Origin: an uncultured Flavonifractor sp.
GTDB taxonomy: Bacteria; Bacillota; Clostridia; Oscillospirales; Oscillospiraceae
Direction of reading: 5' to 3'
Assembly: GCA_947346365.1 (NCBI GenBank)
Contig: CANAAV010000024.1
Location: forward strand, 1-36,085
DNA length: 36,085 bases
In this document: positions 7,106-15,502 of the stretch, in pieces
How positions within the stretch are numbered: the stretch's first letter is position 1
How the letters are laid out: each line of letters begins with the position of its first letter
The notes under the pieces: generated by a model
Told to the model about the DNA's origin: nothing
Seen by the model: only the letters and a program-made list of their open reading frames with translations
Databases searched by the model: none
Position numbers and translations under genes: made by a program

Positions 7106-8173
7106 TTACCCTTCGCTTTGCCGCAGGCGCTGCGCTTGGTCAGCGGTGACAAGGCCGTCAATAATTTCGTCCAGTTCTCCGTTCATGACGTTCTCCAGCT
7201 TATAGAGAGTCAGGTTGATCCGGTGGTCGGTCAGCCGCCCTTGTGGGAAGTTATAGGTGCGGATGCGCTCGTTGCGCATTCCGGTGCCCACCTGGCTGCG
7301 CCGCTGGGCAGTGAGGGCGTCCTCCTGCTGGCGCACTTTCTCCTCGTACAGCCGGGAACGCAGCAGCTGCATGGCCTTGTCCCGGTTTTGAAACTGACTG
7401 CGCTCCTGCTGGCACTCCACCACCGTGCCGGTGGGTTTGTGAATCAGGCGCACGGCGGAGGAGGTCTTATTGACGTGCTGGCCCCCCGCGCCGGAGGAGC
7501 GGAATACCTGCATCTCAATATCGGCCGGGTCCAGGGCAAAGTCCACCTCATCCACCTGAGGGAGCACTGCCACCGTGACGGTGGAGGTGTGGATGCGCCC
7601 GCCGGATTCCGTTTCCGGCACCCGCTGAACCCGGTGGACGCCGCTTTCGAATTTCAGCCGGGACCAGGCGCCGTCCCCTTCGACGGTGAAACAGATTTCC
7701 TTTACGCCTCCCAGCTCCGTTTCGTTTACCGAGTCGATTTCCACCTTCCAGCGGCGCTGATCGGCGTACATGGCGTACATGCGGTACAGAGAGTGGGCAA
7801 ACAGCGCCGCCTCCTCGCCGCCTACCCCGGCGCGGATCTCTACGATGACGCTTTTTTCGTCGTTGGGGTCCCGGGGCAAAAGAAGAATGCGTATTCTTTC
7901 CTCCAAGCCCTGTACGTCTTCCTTGGCCTGCCGGTATTCTTCCTGAGCCAGCTCCCTCATATCCGGGTCGCCCATCAGCGCCTGGGCGTCCTCCATATCC
8001 TTCCGCCGGCGGCAGCAGGCCCGGTAGGCGTTCACCACCGGCTCCAGCTCCCGCTGCTCCTTGTTGAGCCGGGCCACCAGAGCGGGGTCGGCATAGGTTT
8101 CCGCCGCGCCAAGACGGGCCTCCAAATCCGCGAAGTGCAGGTCCAGAGACCTCAGCTTCTCCATCATATCCAA
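7106..8173 (-). CDS. prfA: Peptide chain release factor 1
   Basis: RF1 recognises UAA and UAG stop codons in the ribosomal A site and triggers peptidyl-tRNA hydrolysis. The 355-residue length is normal. The PxT anticodon-mimic tripeptide is PET at 186-188 (in [18 protein letters not shown]), which marks RF1 rather than RF2. The universal GGQ is at 230-232 ([17 protein letters not shown]). The start is uncertain. TTG 8173 lies seven bases after AGGTG, while ATG 8167 or 8164 would align better with other RF1 N-termini. It follows the DUF218 stop by six bases. The methyltransferase gene prmC, often adjacent to prfA, is not seen here. Confidence 0.96.
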   Translation of the reverse strand: MDMMEKLRSLDLHFADLEARLGAAETYADPALVARLNKEQRELEPVVNAYRACCRRRKDMEDAQALMGDPDMRELAQEEYRQAKEDVQGLEERIRILLLPRDPNDEKSVIVEIRAGVGGEEAALFAHSLYRMYAMYADQRRWKVEIDSVNETELGGVKEICFTVEGDGAWSRLKFESGVHRVQRVPETESGGRIHTSTVTVAVLPQVDEVDFALDPADIEMQVFRSSGAGGQHVNKTSSAVRLIHKPTGTVVECQQERSQFQNRDKAMQLLRSRLYEEKVRQQEDALTAQRRSQVGTGMRNERIRTYNFPQGRLTDHRINLTLYKLENVMNGELDEIIDGLVTADQAQRLRQSEG

Positions 8174-8179
8174 ATCAAA

Positions 8180-8809
8180 TCACCTGTCAAATACAAAAGA
8201 TTTTATCAGGGCCAACGGCTCCCGAAAAAACATGTACACCCTGGAGGGGAAATGGCTGCTGGGCGCGGCCAGGGTGGAGACCTGGGTAAATCCCACCCGC
8301 CCGGCCAGCATCTTGGCGCGGGTGAGATGGAAGCCGTTGGACACAATCAGAAGCCCCTGGTCCAACGGGCAGTCCTGTTTCTCCATAAGTGCGCGGGAAA
8401 AGAGAAAATTTTGGAAGGTATTGCGGGATTGGTCCTCCATGAAAATCCTCTCCCCGCTGATTCCGTGCTCTACCAGATAGTCGTACATGCAGCGGGCCTC
8501 GGAGACATGTTCGTCGTCCCCCTTGCCGCCGGAGACCACTATAGTCATGTCAGGGTGGTCTGCCAGATAGGTCAGGGCGGTGTCCAGCCGGTCCCGGAGC
8601 AGCTCGGAGGGGCCCCAGGGCTTTACCTGACAGCCCAGAATAATCATGACAGCCGGAGCGCCGTGGACGTCGTCCTTGGCACCGGAGTAGATCTGTCCCA
8701 GCAGCGCGCCAAATACTGCCGCGCCCGCCAGCAGGGCGCACAGCAGCGCCCGCAGCAAAGGCTTTCCCCGCCGTCCCTCATAGGGGCGGTACATACGCTT
8801 TTTTCTCAT
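8180..8809 (-). CDS. YdcF/SanA-like DUF218 membrane-anchored protein
   Basis: A 209-residue protein with one N-terminal transmembrane helix (about 18-38) after a basic start RKKRMYRPYEGRRGK. The DUF218 domain follows: VMIILGCQV, RLDTALTYL, IVVSGGKGDDE.VSEA, HGISGERIFMEDQSRNTFQN and IVSNGFHLTRAKMLA are the family's conserved blocks. DUF218 proteins such as SanA and YdcF are linked to envelope integrity, but their reaction is not established. ATG 8809 overlaps the stop of the ABC-F gene (ATGA) and is preceded by GGAGG; a longer frame to 8848 would extend into the ABC-F gene and is rejected. Its position between murF/ABC-F and prfA suggests co-expression with peptidoglycan precursor genes. Confidence 0.85.
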   Translation of the reverse strand: MRKKRMYRPYEGRRGKPLLRALLCALLAGAAVFGALLGQIYSGAKDDVHGAPAVMIILGCQVKPWGPSELLRDRLDTALTYLADHPDMTIVVSGGKGDDEHVSEARCMYDYLVEHGISGERIFMEDQSRNTFQNFLFSRALMEKQDCPLDQGLLIVSNGFHLTRAKMLAGRVGFTQVSTLAAPSSHFPSRVYMFFREPLALIKSFVFDR

Positions 8810-10710
8810 GCCTGGGCCTCCTCCAGCTCTGCGGCCAGGGTTTCCCATCTGGCATACAGGGCGGAAATCTCGTCCTCCAGGCTCTGACGCTGCTCGTAGA
8901 GCTCCTGAAGACGCAGGTAGTTGCTGGAGGCCGCCTCAATCTCCTGCTCCAGTTCGTACATGCGCTCCTCGGCCCTTGCCACCTCCCGTTCGGCGGCGGC
9001 CACCAGCTTTTCCAGATCTTTGGTTCCGCCGGAGCGCCTTTTCCTGGGTTCCGGCTTAGGCGGGCGGACGGCGGCGCGGGTGTCCGTCGCTTTCCCCGCG
9101 GCGGCGCGCTCCCGCAGGGCGGTGAATTCCTGATAGGTTCCCCGAAAGTCGGTGATGCCGCCGTTTTCCAGCATCCAGATGCGGGTGGCGAAGCGGTTGA
9201 TAAAATACCGGTCGTGGGAGACAAAGAGCAGGTTGCCCTCGTATTCCTCCACCGCAGCCTCGATCCACTCCCGGCTGGCGATGTCCAGATGGTTGGTGGG
9301 CTCGTCCAAAATCAGCAGATTGATTTTTTCGTCCATGAGCATACATAGGCGCAGGCGGCTCTGCTCCCCGCCGGACAGGGCGGACACCGGCTTGAACACA
9401 TCTTCCCCCCGGAAGTTGAAAGCGCCCAGGCGGTTGCGGGCGGTCTGGGTGGAGCAGTCCTGGCCGTAGATCATGGTGTCCACCAGATTGCGCTCCGGAT
9501 GGGAGAAATGAATGATCTGAGGCAGGTAGCCAATTTTTACCGTAGGGCCCATGCGCAGTCTGCCGCCGTCGGGCGGCTCTTCCCTTAGGAGAATTTTTAA
9601 AAAGGTGGACTTGCCCGTGCCGTTGTCCCCCAGCAGGGCGATGCGCTCGCCGCCCACGACCTGTAGATCTACGCCGGAGAAGAGGGTGCGCCCGTCAAAG
9701 CTCTTCTCCAGACCTTTGATGGTGAGCACCTCGTCTCCCCGAAACTCCCGCTCGCCAAATTTCATGTCCAGGCGGCGCTCCTTGGTGGGTTTGTCTGTGG
9801 TGCGCATGCGCTCAATGCGCTTTTCCATGGACTGCGCCCGCTTAAAGATCTTGTCGTTGCCTGAGTAGGCCCAGACCCGCAGCCGCTCTGCCGCTGTCTC
9901 CAGCTGTTCAATTTTGGCCTGCTCCTTCTCGTACTGCTTCAGGCGCTCCTGATACCGGTGCTCCTTTTCCTCCACGTAGAAGCTGTAATTGCCCTGGTAG
10001 AATTCGGCCCTGCCGTCCTGAATTTCAATAATCCGGCGGACGACCCGGTCCAAAAACCAACGGTCATGGGAGATGGCCAGCACCGTGCCCTTGTAATGGT
10101 CCAAATACTGCTCCAGCCACTCGGTAGCGCGGAGGTCCAGGTGGTTGGTGGGCTCGTCCAGCAGGAGAATATCGGTGTCTTCCAGAATCAGCCGGGCCAG
10201 ATTGACCCGGGTCTTTTCTCCGCCGGACAAGGAGGAAAAAAGCTGCTCCCGCATGTCCTTGGAAATGTCCAGACCGTTGCAGACCTTGTTCAGCTGAGTA
10301 GCTGTGTCGTATCCTCCCGCCGCTTCAAAGGCGGAGGAGAGGGCCCCGTAACGCTTGAGCAGAGCGGGGTCTGAATCCCCCTCCATCTGCTGGGTCAGCC
10401 GGGTCATCTCCGACTCCATGGCGTGGAGCTTATCGAAAGCGGTCTGGAGCACATCGCCCACTGTGTATGCCGGCGGATAGACGGGGATTTGGGAGATCAG
10501 TCCCAGTCCCTTGCCGGGGGCGATGCTGATTTGCCCTTCGTCACAGTGCAGCTCGCCGGTCAGCAGTTTAAACAGCGTGGTTTTGCCCGCGCCATTTTTG
10601 CCCAGCAGCCCCACCCGCTCTCCCTGGTCCACCTGAAAACTCAGACCGTCCAGGATTTTTTTACCGACCTCAAATTCCTTGACCAGGCCGGAAACGCTAA
10701 TATCTATCAT
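8806..10710 (-). CDS. ABC-F family ATP-binding protein
   Basis: A 634-residue soluble protein with two ABC domains and no membrane segment, as in ribosome-associated ABC-F ATPases. Domain 1 has Walker A GLLGKNGAGKTT (about 34-45), signature LSGGEKTRVN and Walker B ILLLDEPTNHLD. The linker is rich in charged coiled-coil residues (YQERLKQYEKEQAKIEQLE). Domain 2 has Walker A LLGDNGTGKST, signature LSGGEQSRLR and LLILDEPTNHLD. The C-terminus (about 555-634) is a predicted coiled coil as in Uup. ABC-F proteins rescue stalled ribosomes or protect them from antibiotics; the housekeeping operon context favours a cellular role over resistance. The start ATG 10710 has GAGGA upstream. Confidence 0.93.
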   Translation of the reverse strand: MIDISVSGLVKEFEVGKKILDGLSFQVDQGERVGLLGKNGAGKTTLFKLLTGELHCDEGQISIAPGKGLGLISQIPVYPPAYTVGDVLQTAFDKLHAMESEMTRLTQQMEGDSDPALLKRYGALSSAFEAAGGYDTATQLNKVCNGLDISKDMREQLFSSLSGGEKTRVNLARLILEDTDILLLDEPTNHLDLRATEWLEQYLDHYKGTVLAISHDRWFLDRVVRRIIEIQDGRAEFYQGNYSFYVEEKEHRYQERLKQYEKEQAKIEQLETAAERLRVWAYSGNDKIFKRAQSMEKRIERMRTTDKPTKERRLDMKFGEREFRGDEVLTIKGLEKSFDGRTLFSGVDLQVVGGERIALLGDNGTGKSTFLKILLREEPPDGGRLRMGPTVKIGYLPQIIHFSHPERNLVDTMIYGQDCSTQTARNRLGAFNFRGEDVFKPVSALSGGEQSRLRLCMLMDEKINLLILDEPTNHLDIASREWIEAAVEEYEGNLLFVSHDRYFINRFATRIWMLENGGITDFRGTYQEFTALRERAAAGKATDTRAAVRPPKPEPRKRRSGGTKDLEKLVAAAEREVARAEERMYELEQEIEAASSNYLRLQELYEQRQSLEDEISALYARWETLAAELEEAQA

Positions 10711-10768
10711 CTCTGGTCCTCAATCTATCTATTGTGTGCGTAAATAATTAACAGGGCGCCCCGCCTGC

Positions 10769-12169
10769 TCAGGGGGGCGTCTGCCCGTCCTGCGTGATGG
10801 ATTTCAAATACTCCGCCAGATCCTCAAAGGCCATGCCCCTGGAGGCCTTTACCAGTACGGTGGCGTCAGGGCGCAGCAGCCGTGCCAGCAGAGGTTTGGC
10901 GTCCTCCTTGGTCTTACAGTAGTGGGCTTCGGGCATATGGGGAGCGGCGGCGTCATAGATATGGCGGGCAAGCTCCCCCACCGCTACCAGGCAGTCCACG
11001 CCGGATTTGCCCAGATAGTCCCCCACGCTGGCGTGGAGGGCCGGGGCCAGGGGGCCCAGCTCGAACATATCTCCCAGTACGGCGAGCTTATACGCTCCCC
11101 GCGCGCCGGAAAGAACCTCCACCGCCGCCCGCATGGACTGGGGATTGGCGTTGTAGGCGTCGTTAAAAATGGTAATGCCCTGGGCCCGGCGGAGAATATT
11201 CATACGCATCTTGGTAGGGGAGAATTGAAGAATGCCGTTGGAAATCTCTTCCTGGGAGAGGCCGAAGTACTCCGCTACGGCGGCGGCCATAAGGGCGGGG
11301 TAAACCATGTGCTCTCCCAGGGCGGGAATCTCCACGGGGAAATCTCCCTTGGGGGTATGCAGGCAGCAGGACAGCTGGCTGCATCCGTCGCTTGATAGAT
11401 CGGAGGCCCGGTAGTCCATTCCCTCGCCGGTGCCGGCCAGAACATGTTTATAGGGCAGGCGCTGGGACAAATTGCGCAGCAGGGGGTCGTCTCCGTTGAG
11501 CACCGCGAAGGCTCCGGGCTTGACGTGATGGAAGATCTCGCTCTTGGCCTCAAGAATTTTCTCCCGGGAGCCGAAATGCTCAATGTGGGAGTCGCCGATA
11601 TTGGTCATAAGCACCACGTCCGGCTCCACTATGGCGGAGAGGTAGTCGATCTCCCCGGCGTGATTCATGCCAAGCTCCAAAACGGCAATCTCATGCTCGG
11701 AATTCAGCCGCAGCAGGGTCAGCGGGACGCCAATCTCGTTGTTCAAATTGCCCTCGGTCTTTAAAACGCGGTACTTCTGCTCCAACACGCAGGCGGTCAT
11801 GTCCTTGGTGGTGGTTTTACCGACAGAGCCGGTCAAAGCCACCACGGGGATGGGAAAGCGCTTTTTGTAGCAGATGGCCAGATCCCGCAGGGCCTGCTGG
11901 GTGGAGGCCACTTGGATATAGAATTTTCCGGGCAGATAACGCTCCCGCTCCCGCTGGGTAAAGCAGCCCGCGGCGCCGGCCTCTAAGGCGGCGGTGATAT
12001 AGGCGTGCCCGTCAAAGCGCTCGCCAGCCAGGGGAATGAACAGCGAGCCTGGGTGGATGGTGCGGCTGTCGGTTTCCACCCGGCAGACCTCCCGGTTTAA
12101 GTCGCCGAACTCCCCCAGCATCCGGCCGTTGACAGCCTGTAAAATCTCCCGTATGGTCATAGGTTCCAT
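10769..12169 (-). CDS. murF: UDP-MurNAc-tripeptide-D-Ala-D-Ala ligase
   Basis: MurF adds D-Ala-D-Ala to the UDP-MurNAc-tripeptide, the last cytoplasmic step of peptidoglycan precursor synthesis. The protein is 466 residues from ATG 12169 (GAGGAG upstream). It shows the Mur-ligase P-loop VVALTGSVGKTTTKD, the LELGMNHAGEIDYL block, and the C-terminal FNDAYNANPQSMRAA and LGDMFELG blocks. A further 31 in-frame codons upstream overlap the end of ddl and carry no recognisable sequence, so I excluded them. It follows ddl by 41 bases, so substrate synthesis and its use are encoded in order. Confidence 0.95.
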   Translation of the reverse strand: MEPMTIREILQAVNGRMLGEFGDLNREVCRVETDSRTIHPGSLFIPLAGERFDGHAYITAALEAGAAGCFTQRERERYLPGKFYIQVASTQQALRDLAICYKKRFPIPVVALTGSVGKTTTKDMTACVLEQKYRVLKTEGNLNNEIGVPLTLLRLNSEHEIAVLELGMNHAGEIDYLSAIVEPDVVLMTNIGDSHIEHFGSREKILEAKSEIFHHVKPGAFAVLNGDDPLLRNLSQRLPYKHVLAGTGEGMDYRASDLSSDGCSQLSCCLHTPKGDFPVEIPALGEHMVYPALMAAAVAEYFGLSQEEISNGILQFSPTKMRMNILRRAQGITIFNDAYNANPQSMRAAVEVLSGARGAYKLAVLGDMFELGPLAPALHASVGDYLGKSGVDCLVAVGELARHIYDAAAPHMPEAHYCKTKEDAKPLLARLLRPDATVLVKASRGMAFEDLAEYLKSITQDGQTPP

Positions 12170-12210
12170 TTGCTCTCTCTCCTCAACCCTTTGTTTTGCT
12201 GGGGGCGGAG

Positions 12211-13263
12211 CTACCGCCCCTCTCGCCGCACCCGCAGGGACTCCTGGACAATACGCTCGCATAATTCGCCGTAGCCGATTCCCACGGCGGCGGCCTCCTG
12301 GGGCAGCAGGCTGGTGGGGGTCATGCCGGGAAGGGTGTTGATCTCCAAAAACCAGATCTCCCCAGCGCTGTCTAAAATAAAGTCCGCCCGTGCGTACACC
12401 GACAGGCCCAAAGTGTGGTAGACCCGCAGGGCGGCCTGGCGCAGCCGGTCCTCAACCTCCGGCGGAACCGGAGCCGGACAGACCTCCACCGCCGCGCCGG
12501 GCTGGTATTTGTTGGAATAGTCGTAAAACCCCGCCTTGGGGAGGATTTCAATGGAGGGGAGGGCGCGGTCCTCCAAAATGCCTACCTGGACTTCCCGGCC
12601 CTTTACGTATTCCTCCAGCACCGTCCGCCCGCCCTGAGACAGGCCGGAGTGAAGGGCGGCGCGCAGCTCTTGCGGGGTGTGGGCGATGGACACGCCGATC
12701 GAGGAGCCGCTGGCCACCGGCTTGATGACCAGGGGCAGACGGGCGCTGCGCACCAGCGCGTCGATATCCTGGGCGGTATAGGCGGTGGTCTTCCAGCCGG
12801 GGGTGGACACCAGCCCGGCCGTCAGACGCTTGGTCAGGTCCTTATCCATGGCGATAGCGCTGCCCAGACTGCCCGCGCCGGTGTAGGGGATGCCCAGCAG
12901 GTCGAAAGCGGCCTGTACCCGCCCATCCTCCCCGCAGGAGCCGTGAAGGGCCAAAAATACAACGTCCGCCAGAGCGCACAGCGCCAGCACGCCGGGGCCG
13001 AACAGACTGGGACTTTGCTCCCGCCGTTGGGACCTGATCTGCTTCAGATCGGGGGCGCGGGGGTCGATGCGCTTTATTTCTTGGGGGATAGGGTCGTCAA
13101 ACAGGGCTTGGGGAGAATCGCCGCGGCCCTCCAGGCCAAAGAACATATCCACCAGGGCGGCCTGGTGTCCCTGAGCCCGGAGCGCCTGCGCCACCATGGC
13201 GCCGGTAGAGAGGGAGACGCTGCGCTCCGGAGAAAGTCCGCCTGCTAATACGACAATTTTCAT
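12211..13263 (-). CDS. ddl: D-alanine-D-alanine ligase
   Basis: An ATP-grasp enzyme of 350 residues that makes the D-Ala-D-Ala substrate for MurF. The N-terminus MKIVVLAGGLSPERSVSL is typical. LALHGSCGEDG, the ATP-grasp core LVIKPVASGSSIGVS and EEYVKGREVQVGI, and the Mg-binding end ADFILDSAGEIWFLEINTLPGMTPTSLLP are all present. The omega-loop segment FYDYSNKYQPG keeps the tyrosine associated with D-Ala specificity rather than the VanA-type histidine, so ordinary D-Ala-D-Ala production is expected. An insertion around residues 60-90 (IPQEIKRIDPRAPDLKQIR) lengthens it slightly. It is the first gene of the minus-strand operon that continues to 6836. Confidence 0.95.
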   Translation of the reverse strand: MKIVVLAGGLSPERSVSLSTGAMVAQALRAQGHQAALVDMFFGLEGRGDSPQALFDDPIPQEIKRIDPRAPDLKQIRSQRREQSPSLFGPGVLALCALADVVFLALHGSCGEDGRVQAAFDLLGIPYTGAGSLGSAIAMDKDLTKRLTAGLVSTPGWKTTAYTAQDIDALVRSARLPLVIKPVASGSSIGVSIAHTPQELRAALHSGLSQGGRTVLEEYVKGREVQVGILEDRALPSIEILPKAGFYDYSNKYQPGAAVEVCPAPVPPEVEDRLRQAALRVYHTLGLSVYARADFILDSAGEIWFLEINTLPGMTPTSLLPQEAAAVGIGYGELCERIVQESLRVRREGR

Positions 13264-13356
13264 ATGACACCTCGCTGCTGGTCAAATACCACAATTATCC
13301 TATTATGTGATGGGGTATTATATTATACTACAAACGCGGAGCATTTGACGGTACAC

Positions 13357-13403
13357 TGGCATCGTTCGCGGTTTCCGGCGCAGCCGGAGAGCGAATTGTG
13401 CCA
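13357..13403. other. Long imperfect stem-loop in the ddl leader
   Basis: Nested complementary blocks TGGCA/TGCCA, TTCGC/GCGAA and TCCGGC/GCCGGA (13374-13379 with 13383-13388, loop GCA) form a 47-base hairpin interrupted by small internal loops. It lies within the predicted 5' leader of ddl, between that gene and its promoter. Confidence 0.5.
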
Positions 13404-13410
13404 ATGAAAA

Positions 13411-13462
13411 GGTATAATAGCCATTTTACGGCTATTATACCATATCTCAAAGGACTGCACAA
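13411..13462 (-). promoter_or_regulatory. ddl-murF operon promoter with palindromic operator
   Basis: On the minus strand, TTGTGC (13462-13457), 17 bases, TATAAT (13439-13434) with the extended -10 TGG. The -10 lies inside a perfect 12-bp inverted repeat, GGTATAATAGCC (13411-13422) and GGCTATTATACC (13430-13441), with a 7-base spacer. A predicted start near 13427 gives a leader of about 160 bases. The palindrome may be a repressor site (inference). Confidence 0.5.
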
Positions 13463-13588
13463 CTATTTTACCTGAAGATGGGGACGGCGGCATTGCATTT
13501 TCAGCGGCCGAATGGATGTATGGTTGATATGCCGGAGAACGGATGGTAGGATTTAAAAGAAAATCTGAAATAAAAGGAGAAACCTGTA

Positions 13589-14224
13589 GTGTTAATAATA
13601 AGAAATGAGATAGAAAAGGACCATAGAGCGGTTGAGGAGCTGTCCAGAAGGGCGTTTTATAACCGATATATCCCGGGATGCGTGGAGCACTATTTGATTC
13701 ACGTCATGCGCGGGCACGAGGATTTTATACCGGAGCTGGATCTTGTGCTGGAGCTTGACGGGCAGATTATCGGGAATATCATGTATACAAGAGCGAAGCT
13801 GATGGACGGTGCCGGAGGGAAAAAGGAAGCGGTGACATTTGGCCCGGTGTGTATCGCCCCTGAATACCAGAGAATGGGCTATGGGAAAAGACTGATGGAG
13901 GATTCCTTTGCGCGGGCGGCCGCGCTGGGCCGCGATGTGATTGTGATATTTGGAAGCCCTGCGAATTATGTAGGCCGGGGCTTTAAAAGCTGCAAGAGAT
14001 ACAATATCTGTTCTGAGGATGGGCGTTTTCCAGCGGCGATGATGGTAAAGGAGCTGGCGCCCCGCGCGCTGGACGGAAGACGGTGGACGTATTACGGCAG
14101 TCCCGTCATGGCGGTTTCAGAGGAAGAAGCCCAGCGGTATGACAGCCTGTTTGAAGAGATGAAAAAGGAGTACCGGCCAAGTCAGGAGGAGTTTTATATA
14201 ATAAGCGGCGCTTTCCTCTCGTAA
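13589..14224 (+). CDS. GNAT family N-acetyltransferase
   Basis: A 211-residue protein of the YhbS-like GNAT group. The acetyl-CoA site is VTFGPVCIAPEYQRMGYGKRLMEDSFARA (R/Q-x2-G-x-G/A core at QRMGYG). LDLVLELDGQIIGNIMYTRAKL forms the preceding strands. The C-terminal half (GSPANYVGRGFKSCKRYNI, PEDGRFP-like EDGRFPAAMMVKELAP) is typical of this subgroup. The acyl acceptor is unknown. Start GTG 13589 has GGAGA eight bases upstream. Codons such as ATA and AGA are frequent here and rare next door, and GC is lower, so the gene may be acquired. It is isolated: divergent from ddl and convergent with the spoIIQ-like gene. Confidence 0.88.
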   Translation: MLIIRNEIEKDHRAVEELSRRAFYNRYIPGCVEHYLIHVMRGHEDFIPELDLVLELDGQIIGNIMYTRAKLMDGAGGKKEAVTFGPVCIAPEYQRMGYGKRLMEDSFARAAALGRDVIVIFGSPANYVGRGFKSCKRYNICSEDGRFPAAMMVKELAPRALDGRRWTYYGSPVMAVSEEEAQRYDSLFEEMKKEYRPSQEEFYIISGAFLS

Positions 14225-14348
14225 GGTCCCGCACGGAGGGGAGGTTCGCCGGCCGCTTTTCGAGTCAATTGCGGCCTGAACACGGACGGGTCGGGAACGG
14301 CGGGGTTTCCACTTGAAATCCGTCAGGATTCCTGCGGCAAAACCCCTT

Positions 14349-14426
14349 GCCTGTCGAAAAGCTCTGCTTTATAGCAGAGCTTTTCGACAGGCTGAGCGGC
14401 CCGGCCTGGTGAAGGCTGGGCCGCTC
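14349..14426. terminator. Two stacked hairpins between acetyltransferase and spoIIQ-like gene
   Basis: Positions 14349-14368 pair perfectly with 14373-14392 (20 bp, loop TTAT; arms begin GCCTGTCGAAAAG). Then GAGCGGCCC (14394-14402) pairs with GGGCCGCTC (14418-14426). A smaller GGCCGC/GCGGCC hairpin lies at 14251-14276. The convergent genes on both sides make a bidirectional terminator likely, although no clean T-tract follows either stem. Confidence 0.6.
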
Positions 14427-14459
14427 CTATTAAAAGGGGGAAAAGAGAGGGAAAGCAAA

Positions 14460-15194
14460 TCAGGGGAGGTAGTCCAGCGGGTCTACAGGCAGGCCGTCCT
14501 GGGCCACCTCAAAGTGCAGGTGGCTGGGCAGGGCGCTCTCCGCGATGGCGGTGGACCCAACGCTGCCCAGCACATCGCCCACAGTGATAGCGTCGCCGAT
14601 CTCTACCGCCGGGACGGCGGCCAGGTTAGAGCAGCTGCTGGTCAGTCCGCCGCCGTGGTCCATATAGACGGTGGTGCCCATCAGAGCGTCCTGTACGATG
14701 TCGATGACCATGCCGGAGGCGGGAGCGAGCACCTGCTCCCCGGCGGGCGCGGCAATATCCACGCCTAAGTGGGCGCGCCAGTCGCCCATGGTGGCGTCAT
14801 AAGCTAAGACCTCCAGGCTGTAGCCGGTGAGAGTCTCCCCCCGCACCGGCCAGGTAAAAGCTGCGGGAGCGGTTGGGACAGGCGTAGACGGCGCGGGCGC
14901 TTGGCTGGCAGAGGGCGCCGGCTCTGGCGCGGCAGAGGGGGACGGAGCCGCCGGCGTGGGGGCGGGCCGGGGCGTGGCGGTGACGGCCGGAGGGGCCGGA
15001 GTGGCCGGCGGCGTAGGGGTCACCTTCACCAATGCGGGGCCCGCCACGGCGGTACTGGGGTTCTGTGCGGGGTTGAGGGAATCAAAAAGATAATAGCCCG
15101 AAATTCCAATTGCGGCGACGCAAAGGAAAAGGACTATGTAGAAGCCCTTTCCCGCCATAAAGTCGCCGAAGCGTTCACTGAATGGTTTTTTCAT
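14460..15194 (-). CDS. SpoIIQ-like M23/LytM peptidase-domain protein
   Basis: A 244-residue membrane-anchored protein. A short cytoplasmic start with FMAGKGFYIVLFLCVAAIGISGYYLF (one helix, about 12-37) resembles clostridial SpoIIQ N-termini. A Pro/Ala/Ser/Thr-rich linker spans about 45-112, then the LytM domain. All four zinc ligands are present: H142 and D146 in HLGVD, H225 and H227 in SHLHFEV. Clostridial SpoIIQ keeps these ligands, whereas Bacillus SpoIIQ has lost one. SpoIIQ in the forespore membrane pairs with SpoIIIAH to link forespore and mother cell. Start ATG 15194 has GGAGG at the right distance; a GTG at 15206 overlaps that ribosome site. A sigma-F-like promoter stands upstream. 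A generic M23 endopeptidase is the alternative. Confidence 0.75.
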   Translation of the reverse strand: MKKPFSERFGDFMAGKGFYIVLFLCVAAIGISGYYLFDSLNPAQNPSTAVAGPALVKVTPTPPATPAPPAVTATPRPAPTPAAPSPSAAPEPAPSASQAPAPSTPVPTAPAAFTWPVRGETLTGYSLEVLAYDATMGDWRAHLGVDIAAPAGEQVLAPASGMVIDIVQDALMGTTVYMDHGGGLTSSCSNLAAVPAVEIGDAITVGDVLGSVGSTAIAESALPSHLHFEVAQDGLPVDPLDYLP

Positions 15195-15217
15195 TTGGTT
15201 TTGCACCTCCAGCCACT

Positions 15218-15246
15218 ATTGTGGACGCACAGGAGGCAGGATATAC
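15218..15246 (-). promoter_or_regulatory. Sigma-F/G-like promoter of the spoIIQ-like gene
   Basis: On the minus strand, GTATA (15246-15242), exactly 15 bases, then GTCCACAAT (15226-15218). The sigma-F consensus is GYWTA - 15 - GGNNANANT, so only the second G of the -10 differs. The predicted start is close to 15211, just before the GGAGG ribosome site. Confidence 0.5.
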
Positions 15247-15502
15247 ATGCCAAGGAAAAATTTTTAAAAATAGGAGCGAAAGGCTTGACTTTTCAGCGGG
15301 TGGAAGGTGTAGGATTCAGGCGGAAGGGGCAAGAAGAGCGGATGGGACATATATTTTAAGAAAATTTTAATCCTTCCTTTACACGGGGTTTCATAAAATC
15401 TTGGTAAAGTAATTTCAACAAGGGGAGGTGAACGGGCGCGGTCCAGCAAGCTGGAAGGCGTCAGAAAAATATGAACGATCTGAGAATTTTAGGACCGCCG
15501 TA

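Noticed and set aside
7118-8887. 589-codon open frame on the plus strand opposite prfA and the DUF218 gene
   Set aside because: Its residues are His/Gln/Gly-rich without family motifs, while the opposite strand carries unmistakable RF1 and DUF218 sequences. Long antisense frames are expected in GC-rich coding DNA.
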